Below, one piece after another: positions 17,787 through 25,422 of a DNA stretch of 64,000 nt (position 1 is its first letter; every line of letters starts with the position of its first letter). The notes below the pieces were generated by a model. That model did not search any database, was not told where the DNA came from, and was given only the letters and a program-made list of their open reading frames with translations. The stretch is taken from the NCBI GenBank assembly GCA_937890825.1, contig CALADS010000068.1, positions 248,001 through 312,000 on the forward strand, in the 5' to 3' direction. The position numbers and the translations under genes were made by a program. The stretch comes from an uncultured Bacteroides sp. GTDB lineage: Bacteria; Bacteroidota; Bacteroidia; Bacteroidales; Bacteroidaceae.

Positions 17787-17811
17787 CAATAAATCTTTGA
17801 ATCTTTAGAAG

Positions 17812-18621
17812 TTAGAACAATTTTTCTATAGCTGCGGCTACTCCATCTTCGTCATTGGATAGAGTGATGTAGTCAGCAACTTTTTTTACCGGTTCCTGTG
17901 CGTTAGCCATAGCTACTCCCATACCGGCAAACTCTATCATGCTCAAGTCGTTGTAGCCATCGCCTATTGCTACCATTTCCTCGCGTGTCATCCCTAGTTT
18001 CTCCAGTAATACGGCAAGTGAACGTGCTTTATCGATTCCTAAGGGTACGAGTTCCAGGAAGTAAGGCTCGGAGCGATACACACTGATTTGTTGTTGTAAT
18101 TTCAGGCTTAATTCAGCTTCCGTTTTCATCAATTGCTCAGGATGTCCCACAATGAGGCATTTGGGGATGGGTAGGGGGGCAGCTTTTAAGAAGTTGTCTA
18201 CCTTGCGTATTTTCATTTTATTTAGAAAAGCTTCTTTCAGCACATATTCATCTTCGGGATGTTCGGTAAGGATATATTCATTGTCATACGTTAAGATAGC
18301 TTGTTTATGATGAGTAGCCGTCTTATACAAATCGGGTAGTACTTCATCGGGCAATAGATTTTTGTAAAGCATTTCTCCGGTGCTCCAATCAATGATTTCT
18401 CCTCCATTATAGGAAAGTATGCATCCCCCATATTTTTTCATTTCCAATTGATTGGCTAAGGGGGCAATCCCATAGGTTGGTCTGCCGGAAGCCAGCACTA
18501 AGCGTACTCCTTTTTGTTGCAAATGTATCAGTGCATCCAGATTTTTTTTCGAAATTTCTTTTTGGGAATTTGTGAGTGTTCCGTCCAAATCGAGGACAAG
18601 CAGGCGATAGGTCTGTTTCAT
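17812..18621 (-). CDS. Cof-type HAD-superfamily phosphatase
   Basis: Cytoplasmic HAD hydrolase of 269 aa, type IIB cap (Cof/YbjI group), which usually dephosphorylates sugar phosphates or similar metabolites. Motif I is LDLDGTLTNS (nucleophile Asp and acid/base Asp, residues 11-13). Motif II is LASGRPTYG, the motif III Lys is in GIDKARSL, and motif IV is AIGDGYNDLSMI. A -7 box TATCTTTG lies on the minus strand at 18673-18666. The actual substrate is unknown. Confidence 0.93.
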   Translation of the reverse strand: MKQTYRLLVLDLDGTLTNSQKEISKKNLDALIHLQQKGVRLVLASGRPTYGIAPLANQLEMKKYGGCILSYNGGEIIDWSTGEMLYKNLLPDEVLPDLYKTATHHKQAILTYDNEYILTEHPEDEYVLKEAFLNKMKIRKVDNFLKAAPLPIPKCLIVGHPEQLMKTEAELSLKLQQQISVYRSEPYFLELVPLGIDKARSLAVLLEKLGMTREEMVAIGDGYNDLSMIEFAGMGVAMANAQEPVKKVADYITLSNDEDGVAAAIEKLF

Positions 18622-18886
18622 ATTATTTATTAGGCTTTATCAAGTTTGCATATAGAATCTGTGTGCAAAGATAAGGCTATACGCTAGAATATGAAAGTTT
18701 TCCAAGTTGTTTCACTCCCTTTTATTGAATGCCATTGTTAAAATCAGTCTTCAAAAGCCTGTAGGTTAGGTAAAATTCTGCTGTAGCTTATTTGATAGAA
18801 GTCTGTTGGTTGTGCATGGAGAACCTATAGGTTTTGTTTTTCTTTGTTTTCAGATTCAATATACAGGTATATGTCTTTTGTGCCCG

Positions 18887-18932
18887 CTTCTATAAGGAGG
18901 CTGAAAAAACGAGTAGCCATTCCTTATAGAAG
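18887..18932 (-). terminator. Hairpin downstream of the SGNH hydrolase remnant
   Basis: CTTCTATAAGGA (from 18887) pairs with TCCTTATAGAAG (ending 18932), extended inward by GGCT/AGCC with a 2-nt bulge. It lies just past the stop of the SGNH fragment and is the only structure I see in the 322-bp gap 18622-18943, apart from the HAD gene's promoter box near 18670. Confidence 0.55.
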
Positions 18933-18943
18933 TGGGTGTAGAA

Positions 18944-19393
18944 TTATAGTTGTTTTAGAATTTTCTGAAGAGGCTTTTGAATCAGTTTTTCCATGACTTC
19001 ATAGCCTGCATGGGTAGGATGTACTCCATCTTTTGTGTAGGAAGTATTTAAAGCTTTTTCTTTACCGCTTACCATGGCTGAATAATAATCTACGAATGGT
19101 ATGTTATGTGTGGCTGCATATTCTTTTAGTCGGGTGTTCAGATGCTCTATTTTTTTAGGAGCATCCTTGATTTCAGGGTTCCAGCTGAAGCTGGCAGCAG
19201 GCAGCGTAGTGGTGAGTATCACTTGTATATGGTTTATACGAGCCAGTTCTACCATTGATACGATATTGCCAAAGGTGTAGTCTTCTACATAGGGGCCGGT
19301 GTTTTCTGCAACGTCGTTGGTTGCAGCGTTGATGACTACTACTGCGGGTTTAAGGTTGATTACATCTTCTCGGAATCGAACTAGAAATTCCAC
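18944..19393 (-). pseudogene. SGNH/GDSL hydrolase, 5'-truncated remnant
   Basis: Only the C-terminal two thirds of an SGNH-type esterase is present (149 aa from GTG 19393). Visible parts are the block III region (VVVINAATNDVAENTG) and block V with the catalytic Asp-His pair (DGVHPTHAGYEVMEKL). Block I, with the nucleophile Ser of GDS(L), is missing. Upstream in the same frame only about 25 more codons are open (roughly FHEEHFNLHGHAVEF) before a TGA, and they resemble a decayed family sequence. A catalytically active enzyme is unlikely. A sequencing error is possible, but no other frame restores block I. Intact relatives are secreted acetyl-esterases of glycan metabolism. Confidence 0.7.
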
Positions 19394-19555
19394 AGCATGG
19401 CCATGTAGATTAAAATGTTCTTCATGAAAGTTGTTATTTATAGGTTTTATGTATCAGTTCATTTATACAGTAGACTTTTTATAGGGCAAATATACGAGAT
19501 TTCTTACTTTTTTGTATGCAAATTCTGCTATTGGTAGCAATTATTGTTTTTTTCT

Positions 19556-19563
19556 TATTTTTG
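19556..19563 (+). promoter_or_regulatory. -7 box for the mnmA-like gene
   Basis: TATTTTTG matches TAnnTTTG, 20 bp before ATG 19584, with TTG at 19531 as a possible -33 element. A second match, TATATTTG (19572-19579), is too close to the start codon to serve it. Confidence 0.4.
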
Positions 19564-19583
19564 CAGCATATTATATTTGCGGT

Positions 19584-20633
19584 ATGAAAGTTGATACAAA
19601 GGTCTTATTAGGAATGAGCGGAGGAACAGATAGTTCGGTGGCAGCTATGCGATTGCAAGAGGCAGGCTATACGGTGATAGGAGTAACCTTTCGGTTTTAT
19701 GAACCGGCAGGTACAGACTATCTGCATGATGCAAGAGCATTGGCAGCCAGCTTAGGAATAGAACACATCACTTGCGATGTACGTGAGGAGTTTCGCAGCC
19801 GTATCATCCGTTATTTCATAGGAGAATATATGCAGGCGCATACACCCGTTCCCTGTACGTTGTGTAATAATGAACTGAAATGGCCTTTGTTGGCCAAGAT
19901 TGCCGATGAGCGGGGAATTTTTCATATTGCTACCGGACATTATGTGCGGACGAGGATAAAAGATGGGTGTTGTTACATCGTACCTGCTGCAGACAGAGAC
20001 AAAGACCAGAGCTTCTTTTTATGGGGATTGCCGCAGGATATATTGCAGCGGGCGTTGTTCCCAATGGGCGATTTGACCAAGGCAGAGGCACGTGTCTATG
20101 CCGCAACTCGCGGTTTTCAACAGGTAGCTGTCAAGAAAGATAGTATCGGAGTCTGTTTTTGTCCGATGGATTACCGTACTTTTCTGCGTAAAGAGGTTCC
20201 TTCGGCCGATTTGCCGGGCAGAGGCCGTTTTCTGGATGAAGAAGGGCATTTTCTGGGTTGGCACGAGGGCTATCCTTTTTATACTATTGGTCAGCGTAGA
20301 GGATTGGGACTTCAGTTGAACAGGGCTGTATTTGTGAAAGAAATACATGCAGAGCATAATGAAGTGATTTTAGCGCCTTTGTCTTCTCTTTACAAGACCC
20401 AGATGTATTTAAAGAATTGGAATCTGGTGGAAGAATCGCAGGTGTTGTGCGGGCAGTCTCTTATTGTAAAAATCCGCTATCGCAAGCAAGCCAACCGATG
20501 CACAGTCAGCTTACAGGATAGCGGATTATTGAAAGTTTCTTTACTGGAACCTCTGGAGTCCATTGCCCCCGGCCAGGCAGCTGCCTTCTATGATGAAGAA
20601 GGGGTGCTGCTTGGAGGCGGAATTATTGTTTAA
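19584..20633 (+). CDS. mnmA: tRNA-specific 2-thiouridylase (MnmA family)
   Basis: Puts sulfur on U34 of tRNA-Lys, -Glu and -Gln, using ATP and a persulfide relay. The 349-aa protein starts at ATG 19584; upstream codons are not conserved and lie on the promoter. The PP-loop is GMSGGTDSSV (about 11-19). The first catalytic Cys is in PCTLCN (about 90) and the second in GVCFC (about 190). The central domain reads FYTIGQRRGLGL, and the C-terminal beta-barrel ends in GGGIIV. Bacteroides often carry more than one mnmA-like gene, so this may be one of two. Its 3' end overlaps the pectate lyase gene on the other strand by 4 bp. Confidence 0.93.
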   Translation: MKVDTKVLLGMSGGTDSSVAAMRLQEAGYTVIGVTFRFYEPAGTDYLHDARALAASLGIEHITCDVREEFRSRIIRYFIGEYMQAHTPVPCTLCNNELKWPLLAKIADERGIFHIATGHYVRTRIKDGCCYIVPAADRDKDQSFFLWGLPQDILQRALFPMGDLTKAEARVYAATRGFQQVAVKKDSIGVCFCPMDYRTFLRKEVPSADLPGRGRFLDEEGHFLGWHEGYPFYTIGQRRGLGLQLNRAVFVKEIHAEHNEVILAPLSSLYKTQMYLKNWNLVEESQVLCGQSLIVKIRYRKQANRCTVSLQDSGLLKVSLLEPLESIAPGQAAAFYDEEGVLLGGGIIV

Positions 20634-22261
20634 TTCAAAAGTAGGTTCAGAGGGAAGGTTTTTTCTACCAAATCATTGAGATAAACTTCCAGATTGGTAT
20701 AGGAAGGACTCAATGAATATTGGGTATTGTCCGTATCACTTTGAGGATTCAGGCCATGTGCAGTTTCCCACTCATCAGGCATGCCATCTTTATCGGAATC
20801 TGTCAGGTTTGAAGTGGCTTCTTTATAAGGCGACCATTGCTCCGGAGTATCTGTTTGGCTGTCAATCAGACCGTTGTATCCCCCGTTGGAAGCTGTGGTG
20901 GAAAAGGTGGTATTTTTTACATCATCGGCAATGCGCAAGTCAATCTTATCTCGTTTGGGCACAGCATATCCCTGCTCTTTGTCCCAAGCACAAATCCAGC
21001 TACCTGCGTAAGTCACTACAGTTTCATAAGCGTTTTGTGCGGTTTCCAGGAATTGATAGTCTGGTGAAATATTGAAACGGCTATTAACAAGTATCTCATC
21101 TTTTGTTTTAGATTCATCTTTCAATTCAAAAGCATTGGTATTATCTTTATTGGCGTCTTGAACTGCCTTCACTTGTTTTTCCGAAAGTTCTTTACAGGCT
21201 CCGTCCATGATGTTTCCACTTAAATAGAACATTCCGGTAATTCCCTTGGCCTGTTTGTTGGTTCCGTCATCAGGATAGGCCTGGAAAAAGCGTATGGTAG
21301 TTCCCTGTTTTGCAGTGGCCGGTCCTGGCTTGTAATAGTTGTTCAGCAAGTTGTACGAGCCCCCTTCACCGGCATAAACCCCATTGTTGGTCCAGTTGTA
21401 GATTACATTATTGCATAAATCCACTTTTTCCATATCGGCCCGGTTGCTGTAACGGCTTCCGCAGAGCCGCGGAGTGCGGTTACTGTGATGAGCCAGCAGA
21501 TTGTGGTGGAAGGTGGCAGGAGAGCCTCCCCAGATTCCTCCATAGCCATGATTACCTTTTTCATGAACCGAATGCCAAAGACTCTCGCTGATTACACACC
21601 ATTGCATGGTAAAGTTGGTATTTCCATAGAAAGAAGCACATTCATCGGTACTCCAGCTTATGGAGCAATGATCTATCAGGATGTTTCTTTTACCGGGATA
21701 GTTGCTTTGGTAGCCATTCATGGCATCATCTTCGGTTTGTGCTTCGTCTCCCATTCGGCAGCGCAGGAATCGGATGATTACATTATTGGCGTTGATTCTC
21801 AGCGTATAGTCTTTCAAGCAGATACCTGCCCCAGGTGCCGTTTGTCCGGCTATGGTGATGTCATCATTCTTAATGACCAATTGTTTGTTCAGTTTGATTA
21901 CACCGCCTACAGCAAAGACTACTGTACGTTTGCCCGACTGCTCAATGGCATAACGCAAGGTACCAGGATTACCGTTGTCTTCCAGGCTGGTAACGATATA
22001 CACTTTCCCTCCAGCGCCGCCTGTGGTATATTTTCCGGCACCTTCTGCTCCGGGGAATGCAGCGATGGTAGAACGGTCGGGGGTAGGATAGACATCCGGT
22101 TGGTCTGCTTCAGGATTAGATTCTTCTCCGGATGGATTATCTCCTTGTTCTGTAGAAGGTGTATCAGGTAACTCTTTTGTCTCATCGTCTGAGCATCCTA
22201 TAGCTGTAAAGCTTAGAAATGTAGCTAAGACTCCTATTGGTAAGATGTTTTTATAGTTCAT
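20630..22261 (-). CDS. Pectate lyase, family PL1, surface lipoprotein
   Basis: Cuts homogalacturonan by beta-elimination (543 aa). The lipobox Cys23 is followed by SDDE, matching the acidic Bacteroidetes lipoprotein export signal, so the enzyme is probably on the cell surface. A Pro/Glu-rich linker (about 30-65) precedes the right-handed beta-helix (AFPGAEGAGKYTTGG, DHCSISWSTDECASFYG, HHNLLAHHSNRTPRLCG). The C-terminus has a calcium-type repeat (TDSDKDGMPDEWE) and a short tail. It is the last gene of the six-gene pectin operon, 17 bp after its paralogue. Family is certain; endo/exo mode is not. Confidence 0.94.
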   Translation of the reverse strand: MNYKNILPIGVLATFLSFTAIGCSDDETKELPDTPSTEQGDNPSGEESNPEADQPDVYPTPDRSTIAAFPGAEGAGKYTTGGAGGKVYIVTSLEDNGNPGTLRYAIEQSGKRTVVFAVGGVIKLNKQLVIKNDDITIAGQTAPGAGICLKDYTLRINANNVIIRFLRCRMGDEAQTEDDAMNGYQSNYPGKRNILIDHCSISWSTDECASFYGNTNFTMQWCVISESLWHSVHEKGNHGYGGIWGGSPATFHHNLLAHHSNRTPRLCGSRYSNRADMEKVDLCNNVIYNWTNNGVYAGEGGSYNLLNNYYKPGPATAKQGTTIRFFQAYPDDGTNKQAKGITGMFYLSGNIMDGACKELSEKQVKAVQDANKDNTNAFELKDESKTKDEILVNSRFNISPDYQFLETAQNAYETVVTYAGSWICAWDKEQGYAVPKRDKIDLRIADDVKNTTFSTTASNGGYNGLIDSQTDTPEQWSPYKEATSNLTDSDKDGMPDEWETAHGLNPQSDTDNTQYSLSPSYTNLEVYLNDLVEKTFPLNLLLN

Positions 22262-22278
22262 AATTAGGTGTGTTTTGA

Positions 22279-23745
22279 TTAATGATTGGTAGGAAAGAGA
22301 TGCTCTACCAGGCTGTTTAAATATACCTCCAAATTGGTGTATGATTGATTTAGACTATATTTGCTGCCATCACTTGGATTATTAGGATCTAGTCCATTGG
22401 CTTTCTCCCATTCATCAGGCATTCCGTCCTTGTCAGTATCCGTAGGAGCGGCTTTTGATTGGTAAACCGGCCATCCGCCTACATCGGCGGGGCGGTCTAT
22501 CATGCCATTTGTGCTGCCATGAGAACCTTCATACGTGTAATTTCCTTTGCGAGTTTCTTCTACAATGCGGGCATCTATCGCATCTCTTTTCAGTGATGCA
22601 CCTGCATACTCCAGTACAGACTTGTAAGCTTTTCGTGCAGGTTGTAAACTGGAGTGTTCTGCTATGTTAAATGGTTTCTCAGACAACAACTCACTGACAG
22701 GTGCAAAATCTTTTTTGACTACCAAGCCAAATGTATTGTCACGTTGAAGTTTGTAGAGATCAGCCCTTTGTTTGTCGTTCAGTTTAGCGCAAGTTGGATC
22801 TATATAATTGTCGCTGAAATGGAATACTCCGTGAGTTCCTGCTTTATTTTCATGTTTACCATCATCAGCATAAGCTGTGAATAATCTTTTATAGGAACTT
22901 TTAGTGGCAGTGTAAGGACCCGGTTTAAAGTAGTTGGCTATAAAGTTGTACGAGCCTCCTTCGCCGGCATAAGCGCCATCGCTTCCATAGTTATAGATTA
23001 CATTATTAAACAGTTCCACTTTTTCGTTTTCCGGCTTACCGGTATACCTGCTTCCGCAGAGCCGTGGTGTACGGTTTGTGTGGTGAGCCAATAGGTTGTG
23101 GTGGAAAGTTGCCGGTTGTCCACCCCATAATCCGCCATATCCGTGGGCCCCTTTTTCGTGGATAGAATTAGCCAAACTTTCGCTGATGATACACCATTGC
23201 ATGGTGAAGTTGCTGTTATCATAGAAAGAGGCACATTCGTCGGTGCTCCAGCTCATAGAGCAGTGGTCGATGATAATGTTTCGGTGGTGTTTGAATCCGT
23301 TCATGGCATCATCTCCTTTTTTCTGGATGTCGTCTCCCATACGCGAGCGGATAAACCGGATAATGACATTGTCTGCTGATACGCCCAATGTATAGTTTTT
23401 TAGACAGATTCCATCGCCTGGAGCCGTTTGTCCGGCAATGGTCAAGTCTCCGTTGTTGATTTTCAATGATTCCTGCAATTCAATGATACCACTGACTGCA
23501 AAGACGATGGTACGTGGTCCTTTTTGGCGGATGGCCCAGCGCAGAGTTCCTTTAGAGCCGTCATCAGCCAAGGAGGTTACTACATATACGGCTCCTCCGG
23601 CTCCTCCGGTGGTATATTTACCGGCCCCGTCAGCTCCTGGAAAAGCTGGTATTTCAGCGCGGTTGGGTGTAGGGTATTCAGTTTGTGCAAAGGATACTTG
23701 ATGAAATGAAAGCGCAACTATGATTCCCGCAATTAAATTTTTCAT
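22279..23745 (-). CDS. Pectate lyase, family PL1, probably periplasmic
   Basis: Paralogue of the neighbouring lyase (488 aa) without a lipobox: the signal peptide ends in VSFAQ, so it is likely released into the periplasm. The same beta-helix landmarks appear in the same order (AFPGADGAGKYTTGGAGG, DHCSMSWSTDECASFYD, HHNLLAHHTNRTPRLCG), as does the C-terminal TDTDKDGMPDEWEKANG repeat. It lacks the linker of its sister. Gaps of 21 bp to the esterase gene and 17 bp to the next lyase place it inside the operon. It likely shortens imported galacturonan oligomers. Confidence 0.94.
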   Translation of the reverse strand: MKNLIAGIIVALSFHQVSFAQTEYPTPNRAEIPAFPGADGAGKYTTGGAGGAVYVVTSLADDGSKGTLRWAIRQKGPRTIVFAVSGIIELQESLKINNGDLTIAGQTAPGDGICLKNYTLGVSADNVIIRFIRSRMGDDIQKKGDDAMNGFKHHRNIIIDHCSMSWSTDECASFYDNSNFTMQWCIISESLANSIHEKGAHGYGGLWGGQPATFHHNLLAHHTNRTPRLCGSRYTGKPENEKVELFNNVIYNYGSDGAYAGEGGSYNFIANYFKPGPYTATKSSYKRLFTAYADDGKHENKAGTHGVFHFSDNYIDPTCAKLNDKQRADLYKLQRDNTFGLVVKKDFAPVSELLSEKPFNIAEHSSLQPARKAYKSVLEYAGASLKRDAIDARIVEETRKGNYTYEGSHGSTNGMIDRPADVGGWPVYQSKAAPTDTDKDGMPDEWEKANGLDPNNPSDGSKYSLNQSYTNLEVYLNSLVEHLFPTNH

Positions 23746-23766
23746 AATTCTCTATTTTTAGTGTGA

Positions 23767-25398
23767 TTATTTACTTAGACTGCCGAATCGGTTTACGGCT
23801 TTTACTTCAAAGGTAGCATTTTCTTCTTCAACAGCAAATGTAGTCTGCGTTGTTTTTCCTAGATAATTACCGTTTTTGAAGATGAGGTAGCATACTGCTT
23901 CTTTGTTGTCTTCCCAGTGCAATGTTCCCTTATCCAGAGTTACTTTAGGGCTGGCTAGTTTCTTGTAAAATTGTTGAGGGTCCCATCCGTCATTGGCTTT
24001 GATGATTTGCTCGTAGTTCATCAAATCTGCTTTTTCTTTGGAGAGAACCACTTCTCCTGTATACGGCACGTTGTATTCTTGTTTGCCAGATTCACTATAG
24101 TTGGCAGATACATCATAGGTTGTACGTCGTTTGCTTGTATCTACTTCCCATCCGTTTGCTGTTGTGTTATATTCGGCATAGAGTTTAGGAAGCGCACTCA
24201 TGGTGTACCATCCTTCTTCATGGACAGGCAGCAGGCAAAGTGTGTTGATGAATACTGTTATGGGACTTTGTTGCCATGCACGTCCAAAGTAGATACTGCC
24301 GGCTGCAGCCTTGTTGTTTCCGCGGATGCTGCAGTCGCGGAATACGTATCCCCATTGGGTGCCAGGCATATGAGAACCAGCTGTAATGAAATTCTGCTGA
24401 CCTACATTATAGAGTGTACTGCGTTCCACCAGTAAGTTTCCGCCACCGAATACATAGTCTGTGCCTCCTTCAATCCAGCAGTTGTCGGCATAATTACGCA
24501 TATTGATGTTTTCAGACGAACCAGACGTATAGTTGCGTGTCCACCAGGTATCCTGAAAACCACGGAATTTACAGTGATAGAATGCGATACGGTCTGCCCG
24601 GGTATGTACTGCCTCGGCTTGTGGCCCCATCTGTTCATCTACGCCCCATTTGTTCTCAAAAGAAATATCTTCGGCATAGAAATCCTTGGCCGTAATTAAG
24701 GTTGCTCCATCGCGTCCTTCCGGAATATTATTGATGTTAGAGGGGTTGCGGCTGGAGTAGTCCCATGCATCGGGATATTGGGCAGACGGTGCGCTGATGC
24801 GGCAAGTTTTATAGGTGATGATGGTCTGATTCCAGTCTTGTCCTACCAGATGCACATAGGGCTTATTGATATCTACCAGTTCTTCATATGTACCATTGGC
24901 CACAAAAATAATGTAAGGCGCTTTATTATTAGATGGTACGTCGCGAATTGCATCTTGAATGCGGGTATAATCTCCTTTGCCACGGGCATCTACTACTTTC
25001 ACTTCTTGCTTCTGGAACTGTATGAAGAAAGACAGCTGTATACCCTTAAAACTTTCAAGTGTAGAACGGTCGTAGAGGGCTCCTTGTGGAATGTCTATCA
25101 TAACTTGGTTGGCTAGTGGCTCAGCTACATGGATATATACTGTGCTTCCATTAATAATGATGCGTGTCTCTTTTCCATTGATGGTAATGGCCGAGTTTTC
25201 GCTTTGTTGTACTTTCTTGTTGAAATTCAGTACGATGGTGTCGTTATTGAAAATATAGTTTCCTGCATTGGGAGTGTAGGATACCAGTGTCAGCGCACTG
25301 GTATCTACGGTTTCGTCATCGTTACAAGCTGACAGCATGGGGACCAGCATCAGCAGATAGAGAAAATGATAAAGTAAGAATAAATATTTTGATTTCAT
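23767..25398 (-). CDS. Pectin methylesterase, family CE8, surface lipoprotein
   Basis: Removes methyl esters from pectin, giving galacturonan that PL1 enzymes can cut (543 aa). Lipobox Cys25 is followed by NDDE, an acidic surface-export-like signal. An Ig-like Big_5-type domain (about 30-125) precedes the CE8 beta-helix (about 130-450). Active-site regions are visible in order: GPQAEAVH, FRGFQDTWW (general acid Asp), WIEGGTDYVFGGG (nucleophile Asp) and FGRAWQQ (substrate Arg). A short Fn3-like tail ends the protein. It is encoded between the binding protein and the lyases. Confidence 0.95.
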   Translation of the reverse strand: MKSKYLFLLYHFLYLLMLVPMLSACNDDETVDTSALTLVSYTPNAGNYIFNNDTIVLNFNKKVQQSENSAITINGKETRIIINGSTVYIHVAEPLANQVMIDIPQGALYDRSTLESFKGIQLSFFIQFQKQEVKVVDARGKGDYTRIQDAIRDVPSNNKAPYIIFVANGTYEELVDINKPYVHLVGQDWNQTIITYKTCRISAPSAQYPDAWDYSSRNPSNINNIPEGRDGATLITAKDFYAEDISFENKWGVDEQMGPQAEAVHTRADRIAFYHCKFRGFQDTWWTRNYTSGSSENINMRNYADNCWIEGGTDYVFGGGNLLVERSTLYNVGQQNFITAGSHMPGTQWGYVFRDCSIRGNNKAAAGSIYFGRAWQQSPITVFINTLCLLPVHEEGWYTMSALPKLYAEYNTTANGWEVDTSKRRTTYDVSANYSESGKQEYNVPYTGEVVLSKEKADLMNYEQIIKANDGWDPQQFYKKLASPKVTLDKGTLHWEDNKEAVCYLIFKNGNYLGKTTQTTFAVEEENATFEVKAVNRFGSLSK

Positions 25399-25422
25399 GA
25401 TTTTGATTGATTAAATGCCTGG

